From assembly GCF_013466785.1 (NCBI RefSeq), contig NZ_CP059163.1:124001-188000 (forward strand): a stretch of DNA of 64,000 bases, in the 5' to 3' direction. The position numbers and the translations under genes are program-made. Numbering within the stretch: the stretch's first letter is position 1; each line of letters begins with the position of its first letter. Shown here one piece after another: positions 19,434 to 28,043 of the stretch. The notes under the pieces were generated by a model. The model searched no databases. It was given only the letters and a program-made list of their open reading frames with translations, and was not told where the DNA came from. This DNA is from Nocardioides marinisabuli (GTDB lineage: Bacteria; Actinomycetota; Actinomycetes; Propionibacteriales; Nocardioidaceae).

Positions 19434-20607
19434 GCACGATCAGGGCGTCGCCCTGGCCGCCGCCACCGCAGAGGGCGGCCGCACCGACGCCGCCGCCGCG
19501 GCGCTGGAGCTCGAGGGCGAGGTGCAGCACCACGCGGGCGCCGGACATGCCCACCGGGTGGCCCAGCGCGATCGCGCCGCCGTTGACGTTGACCTTGGAC
19601 TCGTCGAGGCCCAGGCTGCGCGCCGACTCGATGCCGACGGCCGCGAAGGCCTCGTTGAACTCGACCAGGTCGAGGTCGGCGGGCGAGATGCCCTCCTTCT
19701 CGCAGGCCTTGGCGGTGGCGTTGGCCGGCTGCATCTGCAGCGTCGAGTCGGGGCCGGCGACCATGCCGTGCGCACCGATCTCGGCGAGCCAGGTCAGGCC
19801 GAGCTCCTCGGCCTTGGCCTTGCTCATCACGACCACGGCGCAGGCGCCGTCGGAGATCTGCGAGGCGGACCCGGCGGTGATGGTGCCCTCCTTGGCGAAG
19901 GCGGCGCGCAGCTTGCCGAGCGACTCGGGGGTCGTCTCCCCGCGCACGCCCTCGTCCTGGGCGACGACGACCGGGTCGCCCTTGCGCTGCGGGATCTCGA
20001 CCGGCACGACCTCGTCGTCGAAGACGCCGTTCTTCCACGCCTCGGCGGCGCGCTGGTGGGAGCGGGCCGAGAACTCGTCCTGCTCCTCCCGGGTCAGCTT
20101 GGTGCCCTGGGCGTTGCACTGCTCGGTCAGCCCACCCATCGCCTGCTGGGTGGCCTGGTCGAAGAGGGCGTCGTAGGCCATCGAGTCGACCAGGGGGACG
20201 TCGCCGTACTTGAAGCCCTCGCGGGACTTGGGCAGCAGGTGCGGCGCGTTGGTCATCGACTCCATGCCGCCGGCCACGATCACGTCGGCCTCGCCGGCGC
20301 GGATCATCTGGTCGGCGGTCGCGATCGCGTTGAGCCCCGAGAGGCAGACCTTGTTGATCGTGATCGAGGGGACCGAGGCGGGCAGGCCGGCCAGCAGGCC
20401 GGCGGTGCGGGCCGGGTTCTGGCCGGCGCCGGCGAGGATGACCTGGCCCATGATCAGGTAGTCGACCTGGTCGGCGCCCACGCCGGCCTTCTCGAGCGCA
20501 CCCTTGATGGCCACGCCGCCGAGGTCGGCGGCGGTCTGGCTCTTCAGTCCGCCGAGCAGGCGGCCGATCGGGGTGCGAGCACCCGCGACGATGACGGTTC
20601 CGGACAT
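19417..20607 (-). CDS. Acetyl-CoA C-acetyltransferase (thiolase)
   Basis: A 396-residue biosynthetic-type thiolase that condenses two acetyl-CoA to acetoacetyl-CoA (or the reverse). The nucleophile Cys lies in [13 protein letters not shown] (about 88), the second-site His in [14 protein letters not shown] and the C-terminal Cys in [15 protein letters not shown] at 20607 has GGAGG 4 bp upstream. It is in one operon with meaB and divergent from the epimerase gene across a 180-bp promoter region. It is a likely first step of the ethylmalonyl-CoA route whose other enzymes (ccr, epimerase, mutase) are nearby. Confidence 0.95.
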   Translation of the reverse strand: MSGTVIVAGARTPIGRLLGGLKSQTAADLGGVAIKGALEKAGVGADQVDYLIMGQVILAGAGQNPARTAGLLAGLPASVPSITINKVCLSGLNAIATADQMIRAGEADVIVAGGMESMTNAPHLLPKSREGFKYGDVPLVDSMAYDALFDQATQQAMGGLTEQCNAQGTKLTREEQDEFSARSHQRAAEAWKNGVFDDEVVPVEIPQRKGDPVVVAQDEGVRGETTPESLGKLRAAFAKEGTITAGSASQISDGACAVVVMSKAKAEELGLTWLAEIGAHGMVAGPDSTLQMQPANATAKACEKEGISPADLDLVEFNEAFAAVGIESARSLGLDESKVNVNGGAIALGHPVGMSGARVVLHLALELQRRGGGVGAAALCGGGGQGDALIVRVPTS

Positions 20608-20672
20608 GTTTCCTCCAAGGACGACGACTGCGGGCGGGTCGGCAGTGGTGCGGACCACGCCTCCCAGCGACG

Positions 20673-20686
20673 ATACCGACGAGTCA
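20673..20686. promoter_or_regulatory. Candidate operator, TTAC-N6-GTAA-like (thiolase/epimerase divergent promoter)
   Basis: ATACCGACGAGTCA matches 6 of 8 arm positions of TTAC-N6-GTAA. It lies 66 bp upstream of the thiolase start and about 100 bp upstream of the epimerase start. It is the weakest of four similar sites (also 21319, 36167, 51562). Confidence 0.3.
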
Positions 20687-20787
20687 CTTCGCTGGGTACC
20701 GGCCGCCGACCACCGGTCGTGAGGCACACGTCACAACTGCGCTCGGACCGTTGTCGCGGGGCGGTGCGGCGTACGACCATGCTCGCC

Positions 20788-21267
20788 ATGACCTCCTCCC
20801 CTGCCCCGAGCCCCGGCGAGAGCGACGGCCCCCTGGGCGTGCCCGGCCACCTCTTCACCGCCATCGACCACGTCGGCATGGCGGTCCCCGACCTCGACGA
20901 GGCCATCGCCTTCTACCGCGACGTCTTCGGGATGCGGCTGGCCCACGAGGAGGTCAACGAGGAGCAGGGCGTGCGCGAGGCCATGATGGCCGTGGGCGAC
21001 TCCACCTCGTGCGTGCAGCTGCTCGCGCCGCTCTCGCCCGCCTCGACGATCGCGAAGTTCATCGACCGCAACGGGCCCGGCTGCCAGCAGGTGGCCTACC
21101 GCGTCACCGACGTCGAGGCCGTCAGCGCGCTGCTGCGCGAGCGCGGCCTGCGGATGCTCTACGACGAGCCGCGCCGAGGCACCTCCGACAGCCGCATCAA
21201 CTTCGTGCACCCCAAGGACGCCGGCGGCGTGCTCGTCGAGATCGTCGAGCCGGCCGCCGGGCACTGA
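20788..21267 (+). CDS. mce: Methylmalonyl/ethylmalonyl-CoA epimerase (VOC fold)
   Basis: A 159-residue metal-dependent epimerase of the vicinal-oxygen-chelate superfamily. The duplicated beta-alpha-beta fold shows metal ligands in IDHVGMAVPDL (His), CVQLLAP, CQQVAYRV and VLVEIVEP (Glu), plus the typical FYRDVFGM and INFVHPKDAGGVLVE segments. It interconverts the (2R) and (2S) epimers of methylmalonyl-CoA and, in this context, ethylmalonyl-CoA for the mutase. ATG at 20788 was chosen; an in-frame ATG at 20779 is possible. It is followed after 128 bp by ccr on the same strand. Confidence 0.93.
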   Translation: MTSSPAPSPGESDGPLGVPGHLFTAIDHVGMAVPDLDEAIAFYRDVFGMRLAHEEVNEEQGVREAMMAVGDSTSCVQLLAPLSPASTIAKFIDRNGPGCQQVAYRVTDVEAVSALLRERGLRMLYDEPRRGTSDSRINFVHPKDAGGVLVEIVEPAAGH

Positions 21268-21318
21268 GCCACCACCGGCCCACGGTGAGCCGTGGGTCAC
21301 ACCGGGTCGACCCCGAGG

Positions 21319-21332
21319 TTACCCGGCAGTAA
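21319..21332. promoter_or_regulatory. Candidate operator TTACCCGGCAGTAA upstream of ccr
   Basis: A palindrome with perfect TTAC and GTAA arms and a 6-bp centre, 64 bp before the ccr start codon in the 128-bp gap after the epimerase. It is of the size and form bound by TetR-type repressors. Similar sites precede the ecm, 3-hydroxyacyl-CoA dehydrogenase and thiolase genes. Confidence 0.45.
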
Positions 21333-21395
21333 TCTTCGCGACCAGCACCCCGCACCACCACCCGCGACACCCCGCCCAACCCACCAGGAGCCCAC

Positions 21396-22733
21396 GTGCA
21401 GCACATCCTCGACGCGATCATGGCGGGCGACACCGCCCCCGGAGACTTCGCGAACCTCGACCTGCCCGAGTCCTACCGCGCCGTGACCGTGCACGCCGAC
21501 GAGGTCGACATGTTCGAGGGCGTCGCCACCCGCGACAAGGACCCCCGCAAGTCGCTGCACGTCGAGGACGTGGCGCTGCCCGAGCTCGGCCCGGGCGAGG
21601 CGTACGTCGCGGTGATGGCCTCGGCGATCAACTACAACACCGTGTGGACCTCGATCTTCGAGCCGGTCTCGACCTTCGGCTTCCTCAAGCGCTACGGCCG
21701 CCTCTCCGAGCTGACCAAGCGCCACGACCTGCCCTACCACGTGGTCGGCTCCGACCTGGCCGGCGTGGTGCTGCAGACCGGCCCGGGCGTGACGAAGTGG
21801 CAGCCCGGCACCGAGGTCGTCGCGCACTGCCTCTCGGTCGAGCTCGAGGACGCCGAGGGCCACGACGACTCGATGATGGACCCGCAGCAGCGGATCTGGG
21901 GCTTCGAGACCAACTTCGGCGGCCTGGCCCACATCGCGCTGGTCAAGTCCAACCAGCTGATGCCCAAGCCGGCCCACCTGACCTGGGAGGAGGCCGCCTC
22001 GCCGGGCCTGGTGAACTCCACCGCCTACCGCCAGCTGGTCTCCCGGAACGCCGGGCAGATGAAGCAGGGCGACAACGTGCTGATCTGGGGCGCCTCGGGC
22101 GGCCTCGGCGGCTTCGCCACCCAGTACGCCCTCAACGGCGGCGCCGTGCCGGTCTGCGTGGTCTCCAACGAGGAGAAGGCCCAGATCGCGCGCTCCATGG
22201 GCGCCGAGCTGATCATCAACCGCTCGGAGGAGGGCTACAAGTTCTGGAAGGACGAGCACACCCAGGACCCCGCCGAGTGGAAGCGCTTCGGCGCCAAGAT
22301 CCGTGAGCTGACCGGCGGCGAGGACATCGACATCGTCTTCGAGCACCCGGGTCGCGAGACCTTCGGCGCCTCGGTCTACGTCACCCGCAAGGGCGGCACC
22401 ATCACCACCTGCGCCTCGACCTCGGGCTACATGCACGAGTACGACAACCGCTACCTGTGGATGAACCTCAAGCGGATCGTCTCCAGCCACTTCGCCAACT
22501 ACCGCGAGTCGTGGGAGGCCAACCGCCTCATCGCCAAGGGCATGATCCACCCGACCCTGTCGCGCACCTACTCGATGGACGAGGTCGGCCAGGCCTCCCT
22601 CGACGTGCACCACAACCTGCACCAGGGCAAGGTCGGCGTGCTGTGCCTGGCCCCCGAGGAGGGCCTGGGCGTGCGCGACACCGAGATGCGCGAGAAGCAC
22701 ATCGACGCGATCAACCGCTTCCGCGGGGTCTGA
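21396..22733 (+). CDS. ccrA: Crotonyl-CoA carboxylase/reductase
   Basis: A 445-residue medium-chain-dehydrogenase enzyme that reductively carboxylates crotonyl-CoA with NADPH and CO2 to (2S)-ethylmalonyl-CoA, the key step of the ethylmalonyl-CoA pathway. Conserved CCR segments include INYNTVWTSIFEPVSTF, GSDLAGVV, WGFETNFGGLAHIALVK, IWGASGGLGGFATQ (NADPH site), IVFEHPGRETFGASVYV and the C-terminal HIDAINRFRG. GTG start at 21396 with AGGAG at 5 bp. It is transcribed alone, ending in the strong hairpin at 22779-22811. Confidence 0.97.
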   Translation: MQHILDAIMAGDTAPGDFANLDLPESYRAVTVHADEVDMFEGVATRDKDPRKSLHVEDVALPELGPGEAYVAVMASAINYNTVWTSIFEPVSTFGFLKRYGRLSELTKRHDLPYHVVGSDLAGVVLQTGPGVTKWQPGTEVVAHCLSVELEDAEGHDDSMMDPQQRIWGFETNFGGLAHIALVKSNQLMPKPAHLTWEEAASPGLVNSTAYRQLVSRNAGQMKQGDNVLIWGASGGLGGFATQYALNGGAVPVCVVSNEEKAQIARSMGAELIINRSEEGYKFWKDEHTQDPAEWKRFGAKIRELTGGEDIDIVFEHPGRETFGASVYVTRKGGTITTCASTSGYMHEYDNRYLWMNLKRIVSSHFANYRESWEANRLIAKGMIHPTLSRTYSMDEVGQASLDVHHNLHQGKVGVLCLAPEEGLGVRDTEMREKHIDAINRFRGV

Positions 22734-22778
22734 GCCCCAGCACCACCAGCACCACCAGCCCCGTACGACGCTCGACCA

Positions 22779-22811
22779 GCGGCCCGCCTGCAGCTCCTGC
22801 AGGCGGGCCGC
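22779..22811 (+). terminator. Strong intrinsic-type hairpin after ccr
   Basis: A perfect 15-bp inverted repeat (core arms CGGCCCGCCTGCAG and CTGCAGGCGGGCCG, closed by a G-C pair) with a 3-nt CTC loop, 46 bp after the ccr stop. No T tract follows. The remaining 180 bp before 22994 holds the leader of the next gene and nothing else recognisable. Confidence 0.75.
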
Positions 22812-22993
22812 CTGCGTCACGCCGGCGTGAACACCGCGCGGCCTGCGGCACTCACAGCGCCTTCTCAGGCGGATCCGGGGGTGGCGAGGTGTGCTCCGGG
22901 GGCGGCATCGGCCAAGATGAGCACCGGGAGCACGCCGACTCGGGCGATGCGTCACCAGTTCCTCCCCCCAGTGCGGCAAGAAGGGTTTTCTCG

Positions 22994-24226
22994 ATGAGCG
23001 ACCAGGGCCTGTCCATCTTCGACGACGAGCCGGAGCGCCCCGCGGGCGACGCCGACAAGACCCAGGTGATCCCCACCGTCGGCAGCGACGCCAAGAGCGG
23101 CGCGAGCGGCGCCGCTCCAGCCCCCCGCAGCACCCCCGCGACCGCGCCCCGCGGGGCCGCCGCGGGCGGCAGCGCCGGCACCGGCAGCAGCGGCGGAGCC
23201 GCACGCACCGACACCCCGACCTTCCCGACCGTGCGTCGCGGCGGCTACGACGCCGCGGTCGTCGACACCAAGGTGCGCCAGCTCGTCGGCGAGAAGAGCG
23301 GGCTCTCCAGCGCGCTCGCCGAGTCGGAGCGGCGGGTGGCCGAGCTGCAGCGCGAGGTCGCCGCGGCCCGCGAGGAGCTCGCCGAGGCCGAGCGGCCGTC
23401 GTACGCCGGGCTGGGCGGGCGGGCCAGCTCGATGCTGCGCCTGGCCGAGGAGGAGGCCGCCGAGATCCGCGACACCGCCGAGCGCGACGCTGAGGAGATC
23501 CGCAGCCAGGCCACCCGCGACGCCCAGGCGATCCGGGCCGACGCCTCCCGCGAGGCCGAGGACATGCGGATGGTCCAGCTCAAGGAGCTCGAGGAGCACC
23601 GCACCCGCATCCTCGCCGACGCCCAGCAGGAGCTGAGCCTGGCGCGCAGCGAGGCCGCCGACGTGCTCGCGGCGGCGCGCCGCGAGTCCGACCAGCTGCG
23701 CCTGGCCGCCGAGCAGGAGTCCACCGAGATGCGCACCTCCGCGCAGCGCGCGGTCGAGCAGGCGCGCGCCGCGGCCGACCGCGAGGTCCAGGAGGCCCGA
23801 CGCACCCTCGCGGTGGAGAAGGAGCGCCTGGCCCGCGAGGCCACCGACCACCACAACACCGCCATGGCCGAGACCCAGCGCCTGGTCGCCGAGGCCGAGC
23901 AGCGCGCGAGCGCGGCCGAGGAGCGCGCCGCGCAGGCCACCGCCCAGGCCACGCAGCACCGTGAGCAGGCCACCAAGGAGTCGGAGGCGATGCTGGGCCG
24001 CGCCCGGCGCGAGGCCGAGCAGATCGTGGTCTCGGCCCGCACCCAGTCGGAGTCGATCAGCTCGACCAGCACCGCCGAGGCCGAGCGAGAGCTGGCCAAG
24101 GTCCGCGCCGAGGTCGAGCGGCTGCGCAAGCGCCGCGACGGCATCACCGCCCAGCTGGCCTCGCTGGCCGACCTGGTCAACGCCTTCGGCGACGACGAGG
24201 AGACGCAGACCGGCTCCACCTCGTGA
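22994..24226 (+). CDS. DivIVA-like coiled-coil protein
   Basis: A 410-residue protein. It has an acidic N-terminal peptide (DQGLSIFDDE), a low-complexity Gly/Ala/Ser linker to about 70, a DivIVA-like N-domain (FPTVRRGGYDAAVVDTKVRQL, about 77-97), and then about 290 residues of almost continuous coiled coil rich in Ala, Glu, Arg and Gln. DivIVA-type proteins mark cell poles and organise apical growth in actinobacteria; this one could be a Wag31-like or Scy-like scaffold. The ATG at 22994 is preceded by the purine-rich run AAGAAGGG. Its stop overlaps the GTG of the next gene by 4 bp (GTGA), so the membrane permease is co-translated. Confidence 0.8.
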   Translation: MSDQGLSIFDDEPERPAGDADKTQVIPTVGSDAKSGASGAAPAPRSTPATAPRGAAAGGSAGTGSSGGAARTDTPTFPTVRRGGYDAAVVDTKVRQLVGEKSGLSSALAESERRVAELQREVAAAREELAEAERPSYAGLGGRASSMLRLAEEEAAEIRDTAERDAEEIRSQATRDAQAIRADASREAEDMRMVQLKELEEHRTRILADAQQELSLARSEAADVLAAARRESDQLRLAAEQESTEMRTSAQRAVEQARAAADREVQEARRTLAVEKERLAREATDHHNTAMAETQRLVAEAEQRASAAEERAAQATAQATQHREQATKESEAMLGRARREAEQIVVSARTQSESISSTSTAEAERELAKVRAEVERLRKRRDGITAQLASLADLVNAFGDDEETQTGSTS

Positions 24227-25359
24227 GCGACGCGGCCGCCGAGGAAGCGCCCGTCGAGGAGCAGGAGCACCACGACGAGGCGTCCGACGACGCGGGCTCC
24301 TCGGAGGACCTCGGCACCCCTGGTCCCCCGATCGACCGGCGCGCGCCGTTCTACCTGGGCTTCTTCGGCGGCCTCGGCGCGCTGACGGCCTGGTGGCTGG
24401 GCACGACCCTGCTCTCGATCAGCAGCACGCTGCTGCTGGTGGTCGTCGCGCTGTTCCTGGCGGCCGGGCTCAACCCCGCCGTCGAGGCGCTGGTGCGGCG
24501 CGGGCTCAGCCGGTCGATGGCCGTGCTGGCCGTCATCGTCGCCTTCCTGGTCGTCGTGGCCCTGTTCACCGTGGCGATCGTCCCGGTCATCACCGACCAG
24601 GTCGCGGCCATCGGCCAGAACGCGCCCGGCTGGTTCGACCAGCTGCAGAGCAACGAGCGCGTGCAGCAGCTCAACGACGAGTACCAGGTCGTCGACAAGG
24701 CGCGTGACTACGTCGCGGGCGGCGACTTCGTCGGCACCCTCTTCGGGGGCGCGCTGGGCATCGGGCTCGCGGTGCTCGGGGCGCTGTTCAACGCCTTCAT
24801 CATCATCGTGCTGACCCTCTACTTCCTGGCCTCGATGAAGGCCACCACCGCCGGGCTCTACCGGCTCGCGCCGGCCTCGCGCCGCGACCGGGTCAGCAAG
24901 CTCGGCGACCGCGTGCTCGCCGGCATCGGCGGCTACGTGTCGGGCGCCTTCGTCGTCGCCCTCGCCGCCGGGCTGTCCTCCCTGATCTTCCTGTTCATCG
25001 TGGGGCTGGGCGAGTACGCCGTCGCGCTGGCCTTCGTGGTGGCGCTGCTCGACGTCATCCCGATGATCGGCGCCACCATCGGCGCGGTCATCGTGACCGC
25101 CATCGGCTTCGCCACGGACCCGACCATCGGCCTGGCCTGCCTGGTCTTCTACGTCGTCTACCAGCAGGTCGAGAACTACGTGATCTACCCGCGGGTGATG
25201 TCACGCTCGGTCGACCTGCCCGGCGCGGTCATCGTGATCGCGGCCCTGGTCGGTGCCGCCCTGCTCGGGGTCGTGGGCGCCCTGCTCGCCATCCCGACCG
25301 CGGCCGCGATCCTGATGCTGGTGCGCGAGGTCTTCATCCGCCGCCAGGACGCCGCCTAG
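24223..25359 (+). CDS. AI-2E family transporter (membrane permease)
   Basis: A 378-residue protein with an acidic N-terminal tail (about 40 residues) and about seven to eight membrane helices, the arrangement of the AI-2E/TqsA-YdiK family. Typical segments are LLDVIPMIGATIGAVIV and YQQVENYVIYPRVMSRSVDLP near the C-terminus. Members include Na/H antiporters and exporters; the substrate is not predictable. It overlaps the DivIVA-like gene by 4 bp. The 3' end abuts the 22-bp repeat at 25364. Confidence 0.9.
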   Translation: MSDAAAEEAPVEEQEHHDEASDDAGSSEDLGTPGPPIDRRAPFYLGFFGGLGALTAWWLGTTLLSISSTLLLVVVALFLAAGLNPAVEALVRRGLSRSMAVLAVIVAFLVVVALFTVAIVPVITDQVAAIGQNAPGWFDQLQSNERVQQLNDEYQVVDKARDYVAGGDFVGTLFGGALGIGLAVLGALFNAFIIIVLTLYFLASMKATTAGLYRLAPASRRDRVSKLGDRVLAGIGGYVSGAFVVALAAGLSSLIFLFIVGLGEYAVALAFVVALLDVIPMIGATIGAVIVTAIGFATDPTIGLACLVFYVVYQQVENYVIYPRVMSRSVDLPGAVIVIAALVGAALLGVVGALLAIPTAAAILMLVREVFIRRQDAA

Positions 25360-25363
25360 CCGC

Positions 25364-25429
25364 GAGCCGGCGCCAGTTCCTCGCCGAGCCGGCGCCAGTT
25401 CCTTGCCGAGCCGGCGCCGGCTCCCGGCT
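25364..25429. repeat. 22-bp-period tandem repeat, locus 3 (3 copies, diverged)
   Basis: Units begin GAGCCGGCGCC at 25364, 25386 and 25408 with exact 22-bp spacing. About 14 of 22 positions match the unit at 3088. Again the array lies between two convergent genes, here the permease (ends 25359) and a GNAT gene (ends 25435), where it may act as a bidirectional terminator. Confidence 0.75.
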
Positions 25430-25434
25430 CGGGG

Positions 25435-25836
25435 TCAGGCGCCGGGGTAGATCCGGAAGCCCTGCATGCGCGTGTGGCTGAAGGACTCGTAGAGCCCCGA
25501 GGCCGAGTCGGTGATCAGATCCATCCGCAGGGTGCCGGTCGCCTGGAAGACCGCGACCACCAGCAGCCGGGCGATGCCGCGGCCGCGGTGGTCGGGGTGC
25601 ACCGCCACGAACCCGAGGTGCGACTGCAGGACACCGTCGCCGAGCGCCTGCGCCCAGCCCACCAGCTCGCCGTCCACGTCGGCGACGTACGCCTCGGCAC
25701 CCGGCGCGGTGCAGACCCGGTGCACGACCTCGGCGTCGGTCAGGGAGGGCCACTGCACGGTCGTGGACAGCCGAGCGATCGCCTCGGCGTCGCGGCGGTC
25801 CTGGTCGCGGTAGGGGCGGATGTCGGCGGTCGCCAT
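25435..25836 (-). CDS. GNAT family N-acetyltransferase
   Basis: A 133-residue single-domain acetyltransferase with the acetyl-CoA-binding loop HPDHRGRGIARLL (about 84-96) and preceding beta strand LGFVAVHP. The C-terminal part SGLYESFSHTRMQGFRIY gives the usual Tyr-containing motif B. Substrate unknown. ATG at 25836; an in-frame GTG at 25845 is possible. It lies alone between a repeat and a small unknown gene. Confidence 0.85.
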   Translation of the reverse strand: MATADIRPYRDQDRRDAEAIARLSTTVQWPSLTDAEVVHRVCTAPGAEAYVADVDGELVGWAQALGDGVLQSHLGFVAVHPDHRGRGIARLLVVAVFQATGTLRMDLITDSASGLYESFSHTRMQGFRIYPGA

Positions 25837-25869
25837 GCCGAGCACCCTAGGCCGCTCGCGTCGACGGCC

Positions 25870-26151
25870 TCAGCGCTGGTCGCGGTTCTCTCCCCAGCCG
25901 AAGCGGCTCTCGGCCACGAAGTCGACGAGGTTCGATCGCAACCGCTCGCGCCACTCCTCGGGGGTCGTGTGGGGCACGTGGCCCTGGACGACGAGATCAC
26001 GGAAGATCTCACCTTGGACATCGAGACGCAGGACGACCGACCCCTCCAGCTCGTCCGAGAGTCCTAGCTCGAACGAGCGAATCTCGCCGTCGTCGAGGAC
26101 AGACCGCAGTGCGGGGAGCACGACAGCAGTCGTGGCCTCGAGGAGCGTCAT
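25870..26151 (-). CDS. Small hypothetical protein (93 aa)
   Basis: Not recognised. The acidic 93-residue protein begins MTLLEATTAVVLPALRSVLDDG and ends FVAESRFGWGENRDQR, with no membrane segment or Cys. Base use is noticeably less GC-rich than in flanking genes, like the protease and nuclease region that follows. An alternative GTG at 26154 precedes the ATG. It lies downstream of the M16-like gene on the same strand with a 54-bp gap, so it may be co-transcribed. Confidence 0.55.
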   Translation of the reverse strand: MTLLEATTAVVLPALRSVLDDGEIRSFELGLSDELEGSVVLRLDVQGEIFRDLVVQGHVPHTTPEEWRERLRSNLVDFVAESRFGWGENRDQR

Positions 26152-26205
26152 CACGTGGCCGAACCTAGCGTCCCGGGCGGCACAAGATCAGGCCCGCCCG
26201 ACGGA

Positions 26206-27882
26206 TCAGTGCGTGGAGTCGGGCATGCGCTGCCGACCCCTGTAGGTGCGCTGGTCGTACCTCTTCGCGGCGATGTAGAAGCAGAACCCGGCGACGATGA
26301 GTGGCAGACCGATGCCCGAGGCGGAGCCGCTGCTGACGGCACGCACCACGGCGAGCACGACGACCAGGCTTCCCCAGGCGACGAGCGCGTGGTGGCTCCA
26401 CGGTCGGGTCACGGCGTTCCACCAGCGGCGCGGGAGGTTCGGCAGCCGTGGCGGTGGAGCGGGGTCCCGGTCCGGCATCGGGAGGTGGCGAGCAGGCGGG
26501 ACCAGAGCATCAAGGAGCTCGACCGCCTTGCGACCGCCACGCCAGTCCTGTGGTTCGACGGTCAAGCCCCACCCGTCGAAGGTGATGAGGTGGCGTCCTC
26601 CATCGTCCCAGCGCATCATGCCCGCGATGTCGGACGCGCGGTAGCGGGTGTACTCGTCATTGGCGACGAGGTGGGCCTCGTCCGAGTCGACCACGAGCGC
26701 ATGGGTGGTCGCTGGCCAGTCGGCCCTGCGGAAACGGTGACCTGTGACGACGCCCGCCTCGAGGGGTTGCGCGACGACAGGGATGTCGGTGGGTGCGGTG
26801 GCGTCACCAGGGAGTCCCAGGAGGAGCGAGGAGGCGAATTCCTGGGCGCTGGCTCGGACGTCCTCGGTGGTCGTGGCGTCCAGCTCAGCCAGGACCTCGT
26901 CCTGGTCGAGGACGGGCCGCCCACGGAGGTGCTCGTGGGCCGCCCGCATGGCGGACCCGACAAGTGCGTAGGGATCCGTCATGGCCTGGCGCCGCATGGC
27001 CTTGACGTCGTCCAGCCACGTCGACTCCGGGCCGTGGTTCCCGAGATCTCGGACAAGCATCCGGGCCTGGTGCGCGAGGGTCGGCATGAGGACACGTGAG
27101 GCGTCGGAGCCCGCAATGACCAGGGCGCGCTCGGCGTCCACCGCCTCGTAGGTCGCCCACGGGGCGTAGGACGCAGCAGCCTCGTCGCGGAACTTCACGC
27201 GCAGCCCACGCTCGATGATGTCGGGCAGGATCGTCGCTGCGTCGGATCGGGTGACCACGCCGCTGAGGACCAGGCCTTCGTCGACGTACCACGCAGGGAG
27301 TCTCTGCTTGCAGGGATGTGCTTGTGCGAAGGGAAGCAGCTCACCGTCGGGGAGGTCCAAGCGCAGACCGGGAGGCACCGGGCCGTCGAGCACGAGCGCG
27401 GCGTTGCCCCGCGCGAACACACGGTGCGCACGCTCCTCGAGACCTGCGACCGTGGCACGTCCCAGTCCGGGCTCACCCATCGCCACGACGCCAGGACCGC
27501 GCGCCCCGTAGCGCCAGCTGAGTGCCCGGACACTCGGGCCACCGCGCATCTCACCCTCGGCCCGAAGCACGTCACGTTCACGCAACAGCCGATCCGGATC
27601 CGGACGGGTCAACGTCGACGTCATCTCGTTGAGGTGCTGCACCACCGCTTCAGTCGGCCCGTGCGCGTCGAATCCGGTCACCAGAGGTGCGACGAAACCG
27701 TTGACCTGCAACGCGCCGCCGCCCCGGCCGTGCAGGGCTGAGTGCTCGAGCAGGTGCAGCCAGCCAGACTCGTTCAACGGCTCGTCAGCACTACCGACGC
27801 GGAAGAGCAGACGAGCCGTCAGGGTGGGCCGGCCCGAATCGACCCAGAAGCATGGGACACCGTCGACGGTGGTCTGCTGCAC
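26206..27882 (-). CDS. M16-family (insulinase-like) metalloprotease domain with C-terminal membrane anchor
   Basis: A 558-residue protein. The N-terminal 350 residues resemble an M16 peptidase: the inverted zinc motif HxxEH is present as WLHLLEHSAL (His43, Glu46, His47) and the third ligand region as RDVLRAEGEMRGGP (Glu109 or Glu111), so the metal site looks intact. Residues about 380-470 form an extra domain of unknown type. Near the C-terminus there are two hydrophobic helices (HHALVAWGSLVVVLAVVRAV and IGLPLIVAGFCFYIAAKRY) and a basic tail, which should anchor it to the membrane. GTG start at 27882. The gene is divergent from the SOS-box nuclease and lies in a lower-GC patch, which may mean recent acquisition. 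Confidence 0.72.
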   Translation of the reverse strand: MQQTTVDGVPCFWVDSGRPTLTARLLFRVGSADEPLNESGWLHLLEHSALHGRGGGALQVNGFVAPLVTGFDAHGPTEAVVQHLNEMTSTLTRPDPDRLLRERDVLRAEGEMRGGPSVRALSWRYGARGPGVVAMGEPGLGRATVAGLEERAHRVFARGNAALVLDGPVPPGLRLDLPDGELLPFAQAHPCKQRLPAWYVDEGLVLSGVVTRSDAATILPDIIERGLRVKFRDEAAASYAPWATYEAVDAERALVIAGSDASRVLMPTLAHQARMLVRDLGNHGPESTWLDDVKAMRRQAMTDPYALVGSAMRAAHEHLRGRPVLDQDEVLAELDATTTEDVRASAQEFASSLLLGLPGDATAPTDIPVVAQPLEAGVVTGHRFRRADWPATTHALVVDSDEAHLVANDEYTRYRASDIAGMMRWDDGGRHLITFDGWGLTVEPQDWRGGRKAVELLDALVPPARHLPMPDRDPAPPPRLPNLPRRWWNAVTRPWSHHALVAWGSLVVVLAVVRAVSSGSASGIGLPLIVAGFCFYIAAKRYDQRTYRGRQRMPDSTH

Positions 27883-28001
27883 GAAGGACCTCTCACATCC
27901 GCTACCCGCCCGGTCGGCGGTGGACCGAGAACTCTACGAATCACACGACGCCGGCCCGCAATCGCGATATCGCTCGTCGCCGGCGATCACCCCCCATCGC
28001 A

Positions 28002-28017
28002 TCGAACAAGTGTTCGA
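28002..28017. promoter_or_regulatory. SOS box (LexA operator) upstream of the HNH nuclease gene
   Basis: TCGAACAAGTGTTCGA is a perfect 16-bp palindrome of the actinobacterial LexA consensus TCGAAC-N4-GTTCGA. It ends 26 bp before the chosen ATG of the nuclease gene at 28044 and is 120 bp from the divergent protease start, so DNA damage should induce the nuclease and possibly both genes. Confidence 0.88.
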
Positions 28018-28043
28018 CAATTCGGTCTCCGCGTGGGAGAATG

